Positions 1 through 12,399 of a DNA stretch of 64,000 nucleotides are shown here, piece after piece. Under the pieces are notes generated by a model. The model was not told where the DNA came from. It worked only from the letters and a program-made list of their open reading frames with translations, and did no database searches. The DNA is from Tetradesmus obliquus (Eukaryota > Chlorophyta > Chlorophyceae > Sphaeropleales > Scenedesmaceae), in assembly GCA_030272155.1 (NCBI GenBank), contig CP126191.1:10466001-10530000 (forward strand). The letters run 5' to 3'. Within the stretch, counting starts at the first letter, position 1, and every line of letters begins with the position of its first letter. Made by a program: the position numbers and the translations under genes.

Positions 1-171
1 CACCACTTGTGTGCTCAGGCTGGCCCTAGTGCGATCAGCAGTGTGCAGTGCAACATTCAACCTGCGGCCCCTGCTGCTGCCGTTTAGTCGCACCTGGCAT
101 GCTGGCGGCTGCACTGGGTAGGTCTCGTTTGTCCAGGTGGGCACCTGTGAGCCGCTGCCAGCTGCACACGC

Positions 172-401
172 TGCAGCAGCAACAGCAACGGCAGCAACAG
201 CACATGCCAGCAGGATTAGCACGTGCACAGTTGGTTTGGAGCCCCAGTGTGCTCTGCATGAATGCACTCGTGCTGTAGCATCAGCTTGCAGCAGCAACAG
301 CAACGGCAGCAACAGCACATGCCAGCAGGATTAGCACGTGCACAGTTGGTTTGGAGCCCCAGTGTGCTCTGCATGAATGCACTCGTGCTGTAGCATCAGC
401 T
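172..401. repeat. Tandem duplication, two 115-bp copies
   Basis: Positions 172-286 and 287-401 are almost identical head-to-tail copies. Each starts in a CAG/CAA-rich run and ends just before the position where they diverge (TCAGCTTGCA versus TCAGCTCGCA). The second copy runs up to the 3' end of the small minus-strand ORF at 396-680. The near-identity suggests a recent duplication. Confidence 0.9.
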
Positions 402-680
402 CGCACCGCATAGTTTGCCAACAGGTGTGTAGCCTGCAGCTGCCTTGCAAGTGCCTGCAGGGGCGTTCTGCTGAGGTTCTGGTAAGGCTTCGCTACTAGC
501 AACCCCTGCAGCTGCACTTTGTACGTCTTCTAGAAAGCTTTCATCGTAAGGCTCCTGCGCTTCGGAGAGCGGTTGCCGCTGGAAGCCTGATGCCTCCACC
601 GTTGCTGCTGGAGCTGCAGCAGCAAGGCAGGCGAGCAGCACCGCCAGGCCGAGCGCAGACAAGCTTATTTGAGTTTTCAT
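396..680 (-). CDS. Possible small secreted protein, 94 aa
   Basis: A single-exon ORF of 94 residues starts with a clear signal-peptide pattern: MKT, then a hydrophobic stretch rich in L, A and V, ending at an AAAAPAA cleavage-like region near residue 25. The remainder is acidic, rich in Ala, Glu and Gln, and ends with two cysteines in a short C-terminal segment. I recognise no family. The 3' end abuts the 115-bp duplication, so the reading frame could instead continue by splicing. It is supported only by the signal peptide and ORF; it may be a real short extracellular protein or a chance ORF. Confidence 0.4.
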   Translation of the reverse strand: MKTQISLSALGLAVLLACLAAAAPAATVEASGFQRQPLSEAQEPYDESFLEDVQSAAAGVASSEALPEPQQNAPAGTCKAAAGYTPVGKLCGAS

Positions 681-2662
681 TTGAGGACTGCGGTGTTTTC
701 ATGGGTGTCTAACCCGCTAATAGCTCATGCACGGGCGTGGAATCGGAGGTTGTACGGAAGTTTCACCAGCAATCAAAGCAATGGGCACAAAGCAAGCCCT
801 CGTATGCGCAGATGGTTTGTTCTGGTATGATGATGCTCCTCTCCGGTTCGCAATGTCTCCCGTTGACATGCACTGCCGGGTTTTACTGGCCTCCGTGACA
901 ATCAGGTTACCGTCATTTCGCACTGGCTTCCTTGTCACTGATCTGCCACAAAGGTTGCATTACACAGATTATTAGACGTCAATTTTGCAGCTTAGCGCGT
1001 GAATCGCGCAGTGTCACCGAGCCGGAACGGTTCCTCACCGGCAAAACAGCTCTTCCATGTATGTCAGAAGTATGGCAAAATGGAAGCATTTGTCAACGCA
1101 ACAGTCATATTTGTGTCGTGTGCGAGACGGATGGCAGCACATGGCTCAACCCCAAGCACGTGCACTGAACACATGTGCTGCCTGGCACATGATCAGCTTA
1201 TGCATGTACAGCCTACGCAGGCCTGCAGGCTGACGGTCAGCATGCACGAGTCATGCATGCATGACGTGCTGCAGCACCACCTGCATGAGCTGCAGCCGCC
1301 TTAGCACCTACTCACAATCAGTGCATCATGGCTAACACAGTGCAGCAGACACGCAGCTACAGATCTGTCTAGACACTACTGACAGTGCACTGCCACGTTA
1401 CGTGAACTGCTTGTTGATGATGTCTCAACCTCCACACAACATCGTCATCCTGCTGATTTTGAGCTAGCTGTAGCTGTGTTGCACTCAGAACAAGCCCCAC
1501 TGGAAACTACGCCGTCTTTTGCTCGGAGCACCCGCGCATGCGCCCAACTGCAGCAGCAGTGCACACACAGCCTACAAGTGCAAGGATGCATAGCAGCAGA
1601 GGCCCAGGGAGAGCAGGCAGCTGTCAATTTGACACTGCATAAGCACGGGCTGCCAAACTAGGGCTGAGCCAACTTCATTTACATGTGAATCATCCACGCC
1701 TCAGCATGAGGCCATCAGGCTTTGCTCCATCGTCTGAAGTGCAGCTGCAGCTGACAGATGAAGCCAATCAGGTGGCCTGCGCCACCTGTGATGCATTGCA
1801 ACTGTCCTCATTCACAGATACACCACATGCGTATGCAGCCCATTGCTGCCATACATTGCCGCAGTACATTGACTGCAAGCTCAAGCAGCGCATTGCTGCC
1901 GCACATTGCTGCAGTACACAGACTGCAAGCTCATGCAGCGCATTGCTACTGTACCTTGCTGCTGTACATTCACTGCATGTGCATACAATATCGTTGCCGC
2001 AAGCCAGACCAGCTAGTCAGATGCCAGTCACGTAATCAGATTGCTCAAAGCAGTATCTTCAATGCTAATGCATGAGCCTGAACACCAACGGCACCTACAT
2101 AAGGTGGTCACTGCATCGATCAGTTACTGTCAAGTTGCTGTTCAAAGGTATGTACACAACAGCAAGTCCATTGCCAACCACAGACCACCTCAATCAGTCA
2201 ATGTTGTCATGGTCAAACATAAACAAATGTCATGGTCAGTGATGAATTCAAAAAAAGGACAACCACACTCTTCACAGCCTGCAGATACTAATTTGACAGG
2301 CAACGCAACCTACTCTACACGCCCTAGAGACGTTGTAAGCGGCTGCACGCTTGTGCTGCTGGCTGGCAAACCATCCTGCACTACACGCCCATAGCCAAGC
2401 TGCTTGGCCCAAGCACGGGGGAGCATGTTTGTGCTGCTGGCTGGCAAAGCATCCTGCAGCAACGACCCTGGGAATTTCAGGGGTCAGGAACTTGTATTGC
2501 TCACTGGCAGTGCACTCTGTGCTACATACTTCACAACAACAACCAAGGGGATGCAGGCATGGCATTGCACAGCAGTAACGCTCCAAGCATCCATGGACAA
2601 CCAACATTGCCTTCGCCGTCAAGTAAGGAATCTGTCCGTCAATGCAAGTCACTAGAATGTTG
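681..2662. other. Intergenic, no convincing gene
   Basis: About 2 kb between the small secreted ORF and the 3' end of the SGNH gene. ORFs are short and lack recognisable motifs. Between about 1850 and 1990 there is an imperfect tandem repeat of roughly 51 bp, recognisable by the repeated GACTGCAAGCTCA core at about 1869 and 1920. Around 2350-2460 a shorter duplication carries the repeated core GTGCTGCTGGCTGGCAAA. Confidence 0.6.
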
Positions 2663-5254
2663 TCAGGTTTGGGTGTTTAACAGCAATCTCTCGACTGGAG
2701 TCAGCAGCGGTGCGCTGGTGTAAGGAATGACCGCAATGCCTTGGACAATGAAAACATGGCCGCCGCTGCTTGTCTTGTCAAGGACCTCTATGCGGATGAC
2801 ACATTGTGGGTGCGATGTCACCTGCACAGCGCATGAAGCGACACACAAGTGTTGGCGGCATCGGTTTTGCAAAGCAGCTGATGAGCCGAGGCAACACATT
2901 ACCTTCAGCCTGAGTGTTTGCTGCTCACATCTGCATACATGCATGCAGCATCAACCACAAATCCCCAGAATATTTGTACAGTGCACGTGCAGCTGCAGCA
3001 GCTGCAGCAGCAGCAGCAGCAGCACCAGCAAACACAGCCCAGCTCACCTCAGTCCTGCCGGCTGCCAGTGCCGCGGAGCCGTCTCCATCAGCAGCAATTC
3101 CATCCATCTCTATCTCACCACACACACAGTTGGCCACACAGCTCAGCCGTGCAACGCCCAACTTCCCACGCGGTGCCTGTGTAAACAGCACCGCCAGCTG
3201 CACCTTGTTTAGAGCTGCAGCAGGATAGGATTTTGGCTGCTGCGCCACCCTTTGCACAGCAGAGCTGGTGTCGACAGTAAGCATCAGAGCACTGCCCGGC
3301 CTGTTAGCAGTGAGGCCCATCCTGTAGCAGTTGTAGTGGTCGCAGTAGCGGCGCGTGCCGTCCTGCACAGCTGCGTCCTGCCAGGTCCACTGCCGAGGTT
3401 TTGACTGCGACGAGTTGGTGTGCCACTGCTGGAAGGCTAAGCTCTCCACACACCAAGGGTCCTGCAAGCAAGGGTGTGTGGGTGTGAGGGGATTGTTTGT
3501 CGAGCAGGGTCGCAGCGGTAGCTATCTTGTGTAGAAAGCATGGTGCACTGCGGCAAGCGCTGCGATTCTCTGCCTACCCCTACATCATGTGCACTTCTAT
3601 TGCAGCAAGTGACACCGTGCATGCCTGCCCTGACACGAAACAAACACAGCCAGTAACAGCAAGCGCACCGTCAATGTCACCATGCAACAAAACACAGAGT
3701 GCACTCACCCCATCTGCTTCTTGAGAAGCCAGTGGGCTGACCGGCCGAATCGCCGCATCCACAGGCGCCCCAGTTGCACCCCCTGGCACAACAGCCGGAG
3801 CCCCTGCACCATCACAATCAAACAGCGTGCCATCCGGCAGGCCCCCAGCAGCATCACCATTGGCCATTACCCTCAATTCACGTGCCAGCATGCGCTGCAT
3901 CGCATACGCCATTAGTCCCCGGCCATACAGTGCTTGTCCTAACGCAGTGGGATGGATTTCGTCCTGCATGAGCTGCCGTTTCGTGAAGCCGGCGGCAGCC
4001 GTCAGCGCTGCATCATCCCACATCAGGCTGTACAGCGCGTTGCGCGCTGACACGAATGGGATGCTGTACACCTCTGCCAGCAGCGCATGCATTGCTTCGC
4101 CTGCAGCCATTAAACAAAAGAAAGCAAACAGCCACAGCAGTTTTTGGCTGCTGCTAGCAGTAGCGTACGGTGCTGGGTTGCACAGGCAGCTGAGCTGGCC
4201 TCAGCGGTGCTGCTGCCTGCGAGTTCAGGCACGCTGCAGATGACTACCCTCGCCCATTGTCACGCAAGGAAGTAAGCAAGCTGGAAGCAAGCTGTGCACA
4301 GCGGAAAGTTTTCAAAGACATTCAGCAGCTCATTCCAGGTGCTTGCTCACATTGCTCGCACCTGAGTTGTAGAACGGCACTGGCAAGTCATTGTTTGGTG
4401 CGTCCTGTGCAGCGCCTGGCGTGGCAACGCTGGCTTTGGGAGCCACTGCCGTGCTGCCGAAGCTGAAGATACCAAAGCTCAGCAGCGCTGCATGTGGGGC
4501 GCGCCGCATCACGCGGCGCAGCAGCACCTCATAGTCGGCTACCTGCAGGCAGTGTGGCCACAACAGGTGCTATACAGGTGCTATACAGCATGTATGTTGA
4601 CACATGGCAGGGAGTACTTGATGTAATGACACTGCATCGGGCACACGCCGCATCACCTCGTAGCCACCTGCAGGCAGCCCCGACATCATGCTGTGCTGGC
4701 AAAAGGTAGGTCGCAGCTGACGTATACGTTCACAGAAGTCGATACATATATTGATACGTTTGCTGTTGGGGCGCGTGGTGGCTGCAGTGCTGCTTGCTGG
4801 CGAGCATGGCTGTGGCAGAGCTGGCACATAGCGTGGCAGTGTGCTGACCAGCCTCTGTGATTGACAAGTTGCATGACAGCTGCTAGCAGGCCTGACAGCG
4901 GAGCAGTGGCTCACCCTCTGTGACGCGATTGATGTGCTGGGGACAGCAAGCGACAGCAGCACACATAGTGGGCAGGAAGTGGTGGGCCCAGCTTTTGTGG
5001 TGATGGCATGAAGCTGCAGCTGCTGTGGGCCAGTAAGGGCATCATAATTGGCTGCTGCTGCATATCGCTGGGTGCTGTTGCCTACACGCACTCAGCACTG
5101 TGCTCAACCAACTGCTGCAGCATCAACCTGCGATGCACAACCACTGCTGCCGCCTTGTCTGCACACGCAGCAACAAACCACAGCCAAGACCACCAGCTGC
5201 CAAGTTGCTGCTAGTAGCAGCTCACTCTAGCAAATTTAGCTTGTGCTTCCAGGA

Positions 5255-5306
<52 letters not shown>

Positions 5307-6443
5307 CAGTATGACGCTGCTCACCACTGCAGGCGCAGGCAGCCGTTTGCGGAGTACTCCACAATGACCAGGTCTGCTGTTGGGGGCACGTAGTCATACC
5401 AGCACATGGCTGCTGGCAGTGCCGTGGTGGAGCCCCGCCCCAGGTTGATGATGTTTAGGGTGACACCTGGGCCAGGTGCAGTTGAAAAGGTTGAACTGTT
5501 TATGCCGTGGCTGTGTTGCCATGAAGCATGCGTGCTTGAAGTGCTTGCAGGGCCGTGTGTAGCTTGTTGCATGGCAGGGTTGTGTCTGTCTGGAGCGCCC
5601 TGGTAGCAGAGTTTTCGCGCCCCGTGTGCTGTGCTTGCTTGCCGTATAGGAGATGCTAGCAATGGTGGCTGCCAGCACTGCTGCCGTTGAGCTGCCTGGT
5701 CCCACCAACTATGGACAGCCTGCGCCCCCCACACTTCCCCCAAGACCAGTGTTCCCTCTGCCACTGCTGCTGCTGCTGCTGTTCCTGCTGCTGCTGCTGC
5801 TGCTGGTGCTACAGCAGAATTAATTACTTGGATTAAACTGAAAATAAACAAGGACTTGCGCACACATGCGAACCCGCCCCACCTGGGAAGGCCTCCCCCA
5901 GCCACGCCTGCACCTCCTCCACCCAGCTGCCATTCCTGCTCTCCCGCAGGTGACCTTGCGTAACAGATCCACCAAAAGTAACGACTGTTACATTTGACTT
6001 TCCTGCAAGCGCCTGGGCCAGGCGGTCCCAGTTTCTGGCATTGGCAGGGGCCCCAGCGAAGCCTTTCGACAGCAGCCAGTTGGGCCCCATGAGTGGAGCT
6101 TGCAGCAGCGTACTCAAAGCCTGCATAAACGAGTAACAGAACTGCTGTTTGCCTTTGAACATAACATAGCATTCTTTCGCCTGCTGTGAGCTGTCTGCAA
6201 CACCCAGAGTAGCGCACAGGCATACTTCCAGTCACTAGCCACAAGTGGGTTGCTACTGCTCTGCTTACTGTCACTCACCCGCTGCGCTTCTGCGGGTGCC
6301 AGAACTGCTGAGGCCGTTTCATGCAAGTATCCTATCAAAACTACTGCGCTCAGCAGGATCAGCCACTGCTTTCCGGTGGTGGTAAGCACTGCCGCTTTTT
6401 GTCCAGCTACTGGCAACCTTCCCGAGTACAAACGTTTAGCCAT
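2663..6443 (-). CDS. SGNH-hydrolase-type secreted or membrane-anchored esterase
   Basis: Eight exons join in phase: 6443-6279, 6120-5883, 5466-5325, 4936-4915, 4542-4362, 4100-3709, 3461-3048 and 2821-2663 (570 aa). Residues about 26-43 form an N-terminal hydrophobic segment (signal anchor). The SGNH blocks are visible: FGGSVTQGH with the likely nucleophile Ser107, an LGRG segment, VEYSANG carrying the block III Asn, and DEIHP with Asp296 and His299 as the rest of the triad. The C-terminal third (CVANCVC, then SHPQC and TSSGGH) resembles the Cys-containing beta domain that follows the catalytic part in algal members. Exon 4 is a 22-nt micro-exon that restores the frame into VADYEVLLRR. Family members act on acyl groups of polysaccharides or lipids; the substrate here is unknown. 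An intronic echo of the exon 5 start lies near 4667. Confidence 0.85.
4613..4690 (-). repeat. Intronic echo of the SGNH exon 5 start
   Basis: On the minus strand, a TGCCTGCAG acceptor followed by a YEVMRR-like reading appears at about 4667, 125 bp upstream of the true exon start at 4542 (VADYEVLLRR). The copy is truncated after about 40 nt and does not maintain the reading frame beyond VPDA. Confidence 0.7.
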
Positions 6444-6797
6444 CGTAGACCTTTACTACTAGACTTGTTTTATTTTGCAGAACAACAGCTTGCGTTTGCC
6501 GTAATTCGGGAAAGCTTCTCCTGTGGCTTCATCATGGAGCAAACTGATTTTCCTACAGAAGTCGTGCAAACCTATCGACTACGGGAGCAGCTGTTGACAA
6601 CAAACCGAATTGAATCAAACCTATGAATCTTTTCAAGCTACAGGCCTTGTACTCGCTGACACCCCGGCCCCGGGGTTGTCATCTGTGCTGCTGCACTGTG
6701 TGACAAGTCAGCCTGAGGCTGCCCTTGCCGGGGAGGATTACCCCCTCCCTTCCACAGTTCCGGCAAATCACAGCAATGAACAGCAAAAATGCAAACT

Positions 6798-8726
6798 TTA
6801 CCTGGTTTCTGTGTGTTGCACGGCGTCCATCAGCCGCTGACCTCTGCTAGCCTGGTGGCACCAGGTGCCGTCGAAGTGCGCCCAGAGCCACTCAGTGAGC
6901 CAGCTGGAGCGGAGCACGCAGGAGGCACTCCCGTTGCCTCCCCACTGTTTGAGGATCCCTTGTGAGCAAAGCACATGCACAGAGATTGTGTAGAACATGC
7001 TACCTTGTAACTTGTGACTCGTTCAAAACACAGGACCAAAGCAAACAGAACAGCCAACTACGGCACTACACCAAAACATTCCATTCTGCTTCCTGCATCT
7101 GAGCTGCAGCAGCTCCACCCGCAGCACTGCCCCCCCTGCGGAACTTGCTGTCATAGTAGTAGGACCACCCTGGGGGAGGAACAGTATCGGTAACAGGCAC
7201 GCACGCCTGCGCGGCGGGCTCTGCTGCTGCTGCTGCTGCTGCCGCAGCTGCGTCTGCTGCTGCTGCGGTGTCCGCTGTTTGCGGCTCGAGGGGCTTGATG
7301 TTGAGCGCCTGCATGGCTTTGAACATGCCCCACATATCATACTGCTCAAGCAAAGGCAGTGAGCACAGGTGGCAGCAGCAGCAGCAGCAGCGTGTTATTC
7401 AGCAAGGACATCCTACACTACACAGGAATCGCCGCACAGAGCCACGCGGTGCCAGCTGCATCTAATGCTCATGCCCGTCACTGGTGCCGGCAGTTTGGTG
7501 CATCACAATGCCGCAAGCCGTGTCAGCAGCTGTGCTGTGCTGACACACCTCACTGAGGTTCCTGTAAAGTACGCAATGCATTTGCTGCTCGCCAGGCATA
7601 CCGGTATGCCTGGCGAGCAGCAAACGCATTGTGAACTTTGCAGGAACTGCTGTACAGAGCCACAGCCAGCTGCATCCAATGCTGATGAATGTCCGTTGTG
7701 CCAGTAGTCTTGATCATAACGCGGCTGTGGCAGAAAGTGTGTTATGATATCGCAAGCTGTGTCAGCGACTGCTGCTGTGCCGGCTCACCTCTGGTATGCC
7801 AGGGGAGCAGTAGTGCAGGCAGTCCTGCACCTCCCCCAGGGGGTGGAAGATGTGGCCCAGGTGCAGCGCCACGGTGGCATTATAAGTGTTGATCAGCGGC
7901 ACGCCATATCTGCGCAGCAGCAGCGTGTGCAAACCAGCAGGTGTGTGCCATGGATATTGTGGGTCAAATCGTGCTGTGTCATGGTCGGCATGTGCTGTGT
8001 GTGAGCAACTGCGTGAACACCAGGTGCAGGAAGCATGCTTAAACATGCTGGGGGAGGCTGGCAGCGCCTGACTGTGCGTGAGGCTGTGCAGTCTGCTGGT
8101 GCCGCCTGCACTGCTGTCGCATCCTGAGCGTGTGTGCTGAAGCTGCACCTGGTCTAAGCACCAGCTCCTACAGCATCACAACAACAAGTCTTGCAGCTGC
8201 ACAAATCAGGTGATGCAGCATGGCTGCGGCACTGCCAGTATGGTTTATCATTGATCACACTGCAGCAGGCGGCGTGCACAGTGCTGGCTTGGACCCCACC
8301 TGCTGAGCACCTGTTCACCAATGCTGGCCACTGTCCTGCCCAGAGTCAGCGGGTAGGCCCCTGCACAGCACACAGCACACATAGGCAGCATACATCAGCA
8401 GCGGCGCATTGTCACTAGATTTGACCAAACATCGACAGGCAGCAGCTTCTGCGGCCAGTAGCGGCACCACCGCGCACCCACTGACTAGCTCAGGCACAGC
8501 AGAGTGCAACCCCGCCACAGCTTGCATGCTGTGCAGCCTGAAGCACCTACACAGACCTCTCCAAACTATCATGCTGAGCAGCAGTTGAGCATCGCGCACT
8601 CACCCTCGCGTACAGGCACGCATTTGTCTTTAATGGCGCGTGCTGCCTGCTGCCCTGGCTGGCAGGCGGTGTGGTCGTGGCTGGAGACCTTGAAAATGAG
8701 GTTGGGGAAGGACGCGTGTGTGGCCT

Positions 8727-8822
<96 letters not shown>

Positions 8823-10126
8823 AAGCAATTGCAGTTGCCAAATTGGTGCTGAGCTTAGGGGCGGGCATTAGCTAGCAGGTGCAGCAGATGTCAGCATGCA
8901 CAGCCGCACATCCCTGACTGCAGGATCCTCACACCTCGCTAGACAGCATGATGTGAACAGCATCTGTACCTGTGTGCTGCCGAAAGTAATTGTTTCTTGT
9001 TGCGTAAGATCACCTGGTAGAACTCCCCCAGCTGATGCAGCGACTTTCTGTAGGTGTCTTCCTGCAGGCCCAGGCAGTTGAAGTAGTGCCAGCGCCCAAA
9101 GTTGACGAAGAACACGTCCCGGCCCTTGGCCACACCGCTGCTCTGCAGCAGAGGCAACAGGCCAGGCGCCTGCCAGTGCAGTGGACGCGCAGTGTACATA
9201 TGGGCGGCGCCAGGCAGCAGGCAGGTCAGTCAGGGACACCTTGAACATCACTCAAAGCAAAAAAGCAGGACCCGCTTCAAGTTGCAGCTACCCCCTCTCT
9301 CACAGCAGCTGCAACTGCTGGCACCAGCGCATCAAGCCTGACGAGATGACAAACCATACAAACGCCTGCAAACGCATAGAAACGCCTGCAAACCACTGGC
9401 ATGTGCAGCAGCGCAACATCCAGTGCTGTCATTGAAATGGGCTGTACCAGCCCATTGTGGCGTGAAGCATTGCTGCGCAAGCATGTGTTCACATGAAACG
9501 AACTCTCAACATCTCAGTCCGGCTGCCGCGCTCACCTGAGGGTTGCTGCCTGCCAAACTCCTCCACACATACAGAGCAGGTAAGTGTGGTACAACAATGT
9601 CCTAAACTGGAAACAATGCAACATGTTCAGCCCAGCTGCCGCACCCACCTCAGGGTCGATGCCTGCAAACTCCTCCCCACGCACGCAGTGCATCCAGCAC
9701 ACCCGGCCGCCCCCAACCAGGTGCAGGCAGCGCGGCACGTCTGTTATAACGTTACTTCCCAGCACACTGCTAATATTGGTGTCTGCTGCCTGGTAGATGG
9801 CCCGGTGCAGAGCGGGGTCTGGAGTGGGTGCGCATTCTCCTTTTGCGTGGTCCCAAAAGTCCAGCAGGAAGCAGCGCAGCGCCAGGTAGTAGTTTTTCAT
9901 GAGGGAGTCGCTGCAGTGCAAGTTGACAAAGTACGATCACAAAACAGTTGTAAGACAGCTGTTACCAGCAGAGTCTGTTTACTAAAGAGTGCATGTAGCA
10001 TGCTGCTGAACCCTTGCAGCCAGCGGCGTGCAGCCCCACCTAGCGATTGCTGTAGCAGTGATGTAGTGCTGCTGCTGCGGCAGTGATACCAACACAGAAC
10101 CTAGTGCAGCTGGCTGCTGCTCTGCA

Positions 10127-10166
<40 letters not shown>

Positions 10167-10812
10167 GCTGCCGCTGCCGTTGCTGCCGCTCACCCCACAA
10201 GCCACAGCGTCCTGCCCCTCAGGTGCTGGTGCAGCGTGCAGGGCGAGAAGCGGCTCATTGCTGCGTAGTCGCCCTGCCCTGACAGGTGGCGCAGCACCAG
10301 CTGAGTCTGGGAGGGCCGGCAAGTTCCGTAGCGCAGCGGGTTGGGTACCACTGCGGGGTTGCAGCCTTGGCTCCTGCATGGAATCGCAGCATGCGGCAGG
10401 CAGTGAGGCATGCGAGGTAAACACAATGAGTGAGCGACAACCGGCTTCTTTTGAACCAAAAGACAGAGTTTGGTGAATCTGGCTTCTATCATGTGCGCTG
10501 GAGGATGTGCGTGAACAGTGGCTCAGGGACTGTGGAGGGAGTGCTGCTGCCAACTATGTGAAAGGTCGTGCTGCTGCTGCTGCTGCTGCTGCTGCCGCTG
10601 CTGCTGTCGTTGCTGTGCTGCATGCGCCCGCACCAGTCGTCACTACGAGGCTGACAGCCGCTCTTGCAAGCTTTGAAGACGTCTCCGAACAGCAGCTGCG
10701 AGTCGGTCGCATATTTGACGCTGCACTGAGCCGCAGCTGCTTCTTGTTGTGCGCAGCATGCATGCGCTGCTGCTAGTACAAATATCGAAATGAAAACCAA
10801 GGTCGTTCCCAT
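6798..10812 (-). CDS. PC-esterase family (PMR5/TBL/Cas1p-like) secreted protein
   Basis: The start is Met at 10812 with a signal peptide (MGTTLVFISIFVLAAAHA). Exons: 10812 to an unresolved donor near 10.5-10.8 kb, 10373-10194, 9910-9649, 9169-9014, 8724-8604, 7994-7789, 7341-7119 and 6958-6798. Exons 2 to 8 are phase-consistent and require exon 1 to end in phase 2. The join LWLVG|DSLMKNYY recreates the GDS nucleophile block. FFVNFGRWHY and DCLHYCSPGIPE match the later blocks of PC-esterases, with Asp and His of the catalytic dyad in DCLH. An alternative C-terminus reads through exon 7 to a stop at 7066; the spliced end is preferred because RSSWLTEWLW looks coding. Known relatives O-acetylate or de-acetylate wall or secretory polysaccharides. 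The neighbouring SGNH gene lies on the same strand. Confidence 0.82.
7421..7800. repeat. Direct and inverted duplication around a 92-bp palindrome
   Basis: Positions 7558-7602 and 7603-7647 are inverted copies of 45 bp with no spacer and about four mismatches, centred on ACCGGT. The flanks, about 7421-7556 and 7640-7790, are diverged direct repeats of each other; the second contains the real donor of exon 6 of the PC-esterase gene at 7789. The whole block sits at the exon 6/intron 6 boundary of that gene. Confidence 0.85.
8727..8820. repeat. Long CAG/CTG microsatellite (about 30 units)
   Basis: An almost uninterrupted run of CAG with a single CAA-type interruption near 8807. On the minus strand it reads (CTG)n and ends exactly at the CAG acceptor of the PC-esterase exon starting at 8724, so the repeat forms the 3' end of the intron. 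Confidence 0.97.
9525..9580 (-). repeat. Intronic echo of the PC-esterase exon 3 end
   Basis: The true exon 3 ends at 9649 (EEFAGIDPE then GTGGGT on the minus strand). A diverged copy with the same GGAGGAGTTTG core and a GTGAGC donor lies 113 bp further into the intron, with its boundary near 9536. Confidence 0.7.
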
Positions 10813-12399
10813 CTTTGCTGCTGGGTTGTATGTACAGTTCATGCACGCCAATCCCGCCCAAAGCGTATACGCGCGGACGTAGCTGCACCTTCGCGCGGCC
10901 AGCAGACGTAGCTGCACCTTCAAAACACTTAATTGCTTACACCACAGTTTTTGATGAGCGGTTTTCGTGCGACTTGTCCTGACACAGCTAACGCAGGGTC
11001 ATGTGCCATAGATGGCCCACCCAGCAGTGATGACGCCCGCTGGCCTGCTTGAAGCAGCATGTTGGGTGAAAATGTTGAAGCAACGAACAAGATTTCAACA
11101 CCACATTGTGCATTGGCAGCACAATGCCTATGGCGGTTATTTTCCAGGCGCTCCACGTGGGACCAAATCCCCATCAACAATGCAAACATGCAACCCCTGC
11201 GTCCAGCAGTGCCGCTGCTGCAAGCACGAGCAGGTGCCATACCATGCACGCCGAGCATACCAGCCTTGTTGTATACGTATACATACGTTTTAAGCAGCAG
11301 GACCTCTCGCTGCATGCTACATTTTAAGGCTCACCAAGCTGCAACTAGCAGCTGCAGCCAACTGGCTTGAAGTCAGCTAGCTCAGCGTCACGAGCACTCC
11401 ATTCCCACTACTGCAACCGCATGCAACTTGATTCATTATGAACTTCCCGGAGATGATGCTGTTCTCTGTGCACGCATGCGTTGCGCAACACACCCAAACC
11501 ATCAATGCATAACTGTCTGTTGTCATTTGTCAAGCACAAGCATGAAGGGCCACACATGCACTGCTGCATCTGCAAAGCGGCCTGTGCACCGCGGCCCACG
11601 TTCACGCGCTGCAAACATTGCTGTTGTCAATGACAAAATGTAATTTCAACTGTCTGGCTGCCTACACACGGCTGAAGCTGATTGCTTGTTGAAGCCCTAA
11701 CTTGATGCACATGCGTGTGGCTGCAGCAAGTGAATGAAGCAAGCAGCACACCACACCAGCCTGCATTGCTAACAGCTTGTACACATTGCTGTGTCTGTCG
11801 CACACAACGAGAAGTGAACATTCAGCATTGCCCACGGTCCGGCAGCAACCATGCCTACGCTGCATGCAACGTACGACACCTGCCGAAGCAACCTGTAACC
11901 CCATGCCTAAGCACATATCAACATCCCCTGACACGGCCAATGCAGCCGTGCCAACATGCAATCCCTGTTGTACAAAAGCTAGCGCTGGCAAACCGCCCAC
12001 AGCCACGCCAAACAAGCCTGCTGCAAAGGGCAGCGGGTGGGCATATAGCTGCCTGCTGAGCAGCCATAACCTGCTAGCTATGCTGATCCAGCGATGTACA
12101 GTACATAAGCCAGTCGTATGGTACACAGGAGGCACACCTGATGCACTGGCGCTACCCTGCACAGCGCTAGCTACGTGCGTAATGTGCGACCAACTGCTGT
12201 GTGCTGTGAGGGCCACCTCTGGCCCCCAACATCATAATGTTGTGTCACAAGGCCTGCTTTGCTGCACCTGTGGGCAATCCTGCAAACAACAAGTCCCTCT
12301 GTGTCTGCCGCAGCCTAAACTCCAGCGCGCTGCTGCTCTCTTGCATCTGCTGCTGCAGCCCAGCAATGCTAGTGACTAGCAACAGCACCCTCCTTCAGC
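10813..12399. other. Intergenic, no convincing gene
   Basis: About 1.6 kb between the PC-esterase start and the aminotransferase stop, two minus-strand genes. It presumably holds the PC-esterase promoter and the aminotransferase 3' UTR. A 184-codon minus-strand ORF at 11662-12216 has no recognisable motif. I see no repeat of note. Confidence 0.55.

Noticed and set aside
8504-8875. Poly-Ser, poly-Gln or poly-Leu ORFs across the CAG array
   Set aside because: Artefact of a pure trinucleotide repeat open in all frames; the repeat is intronic.
11662-12216. 184-codon minus ORF between the aminotransferase and PC-esterase genes
   Set aside because: No domain, signal or splice context; composition matches neighbouring noncoding DNA.
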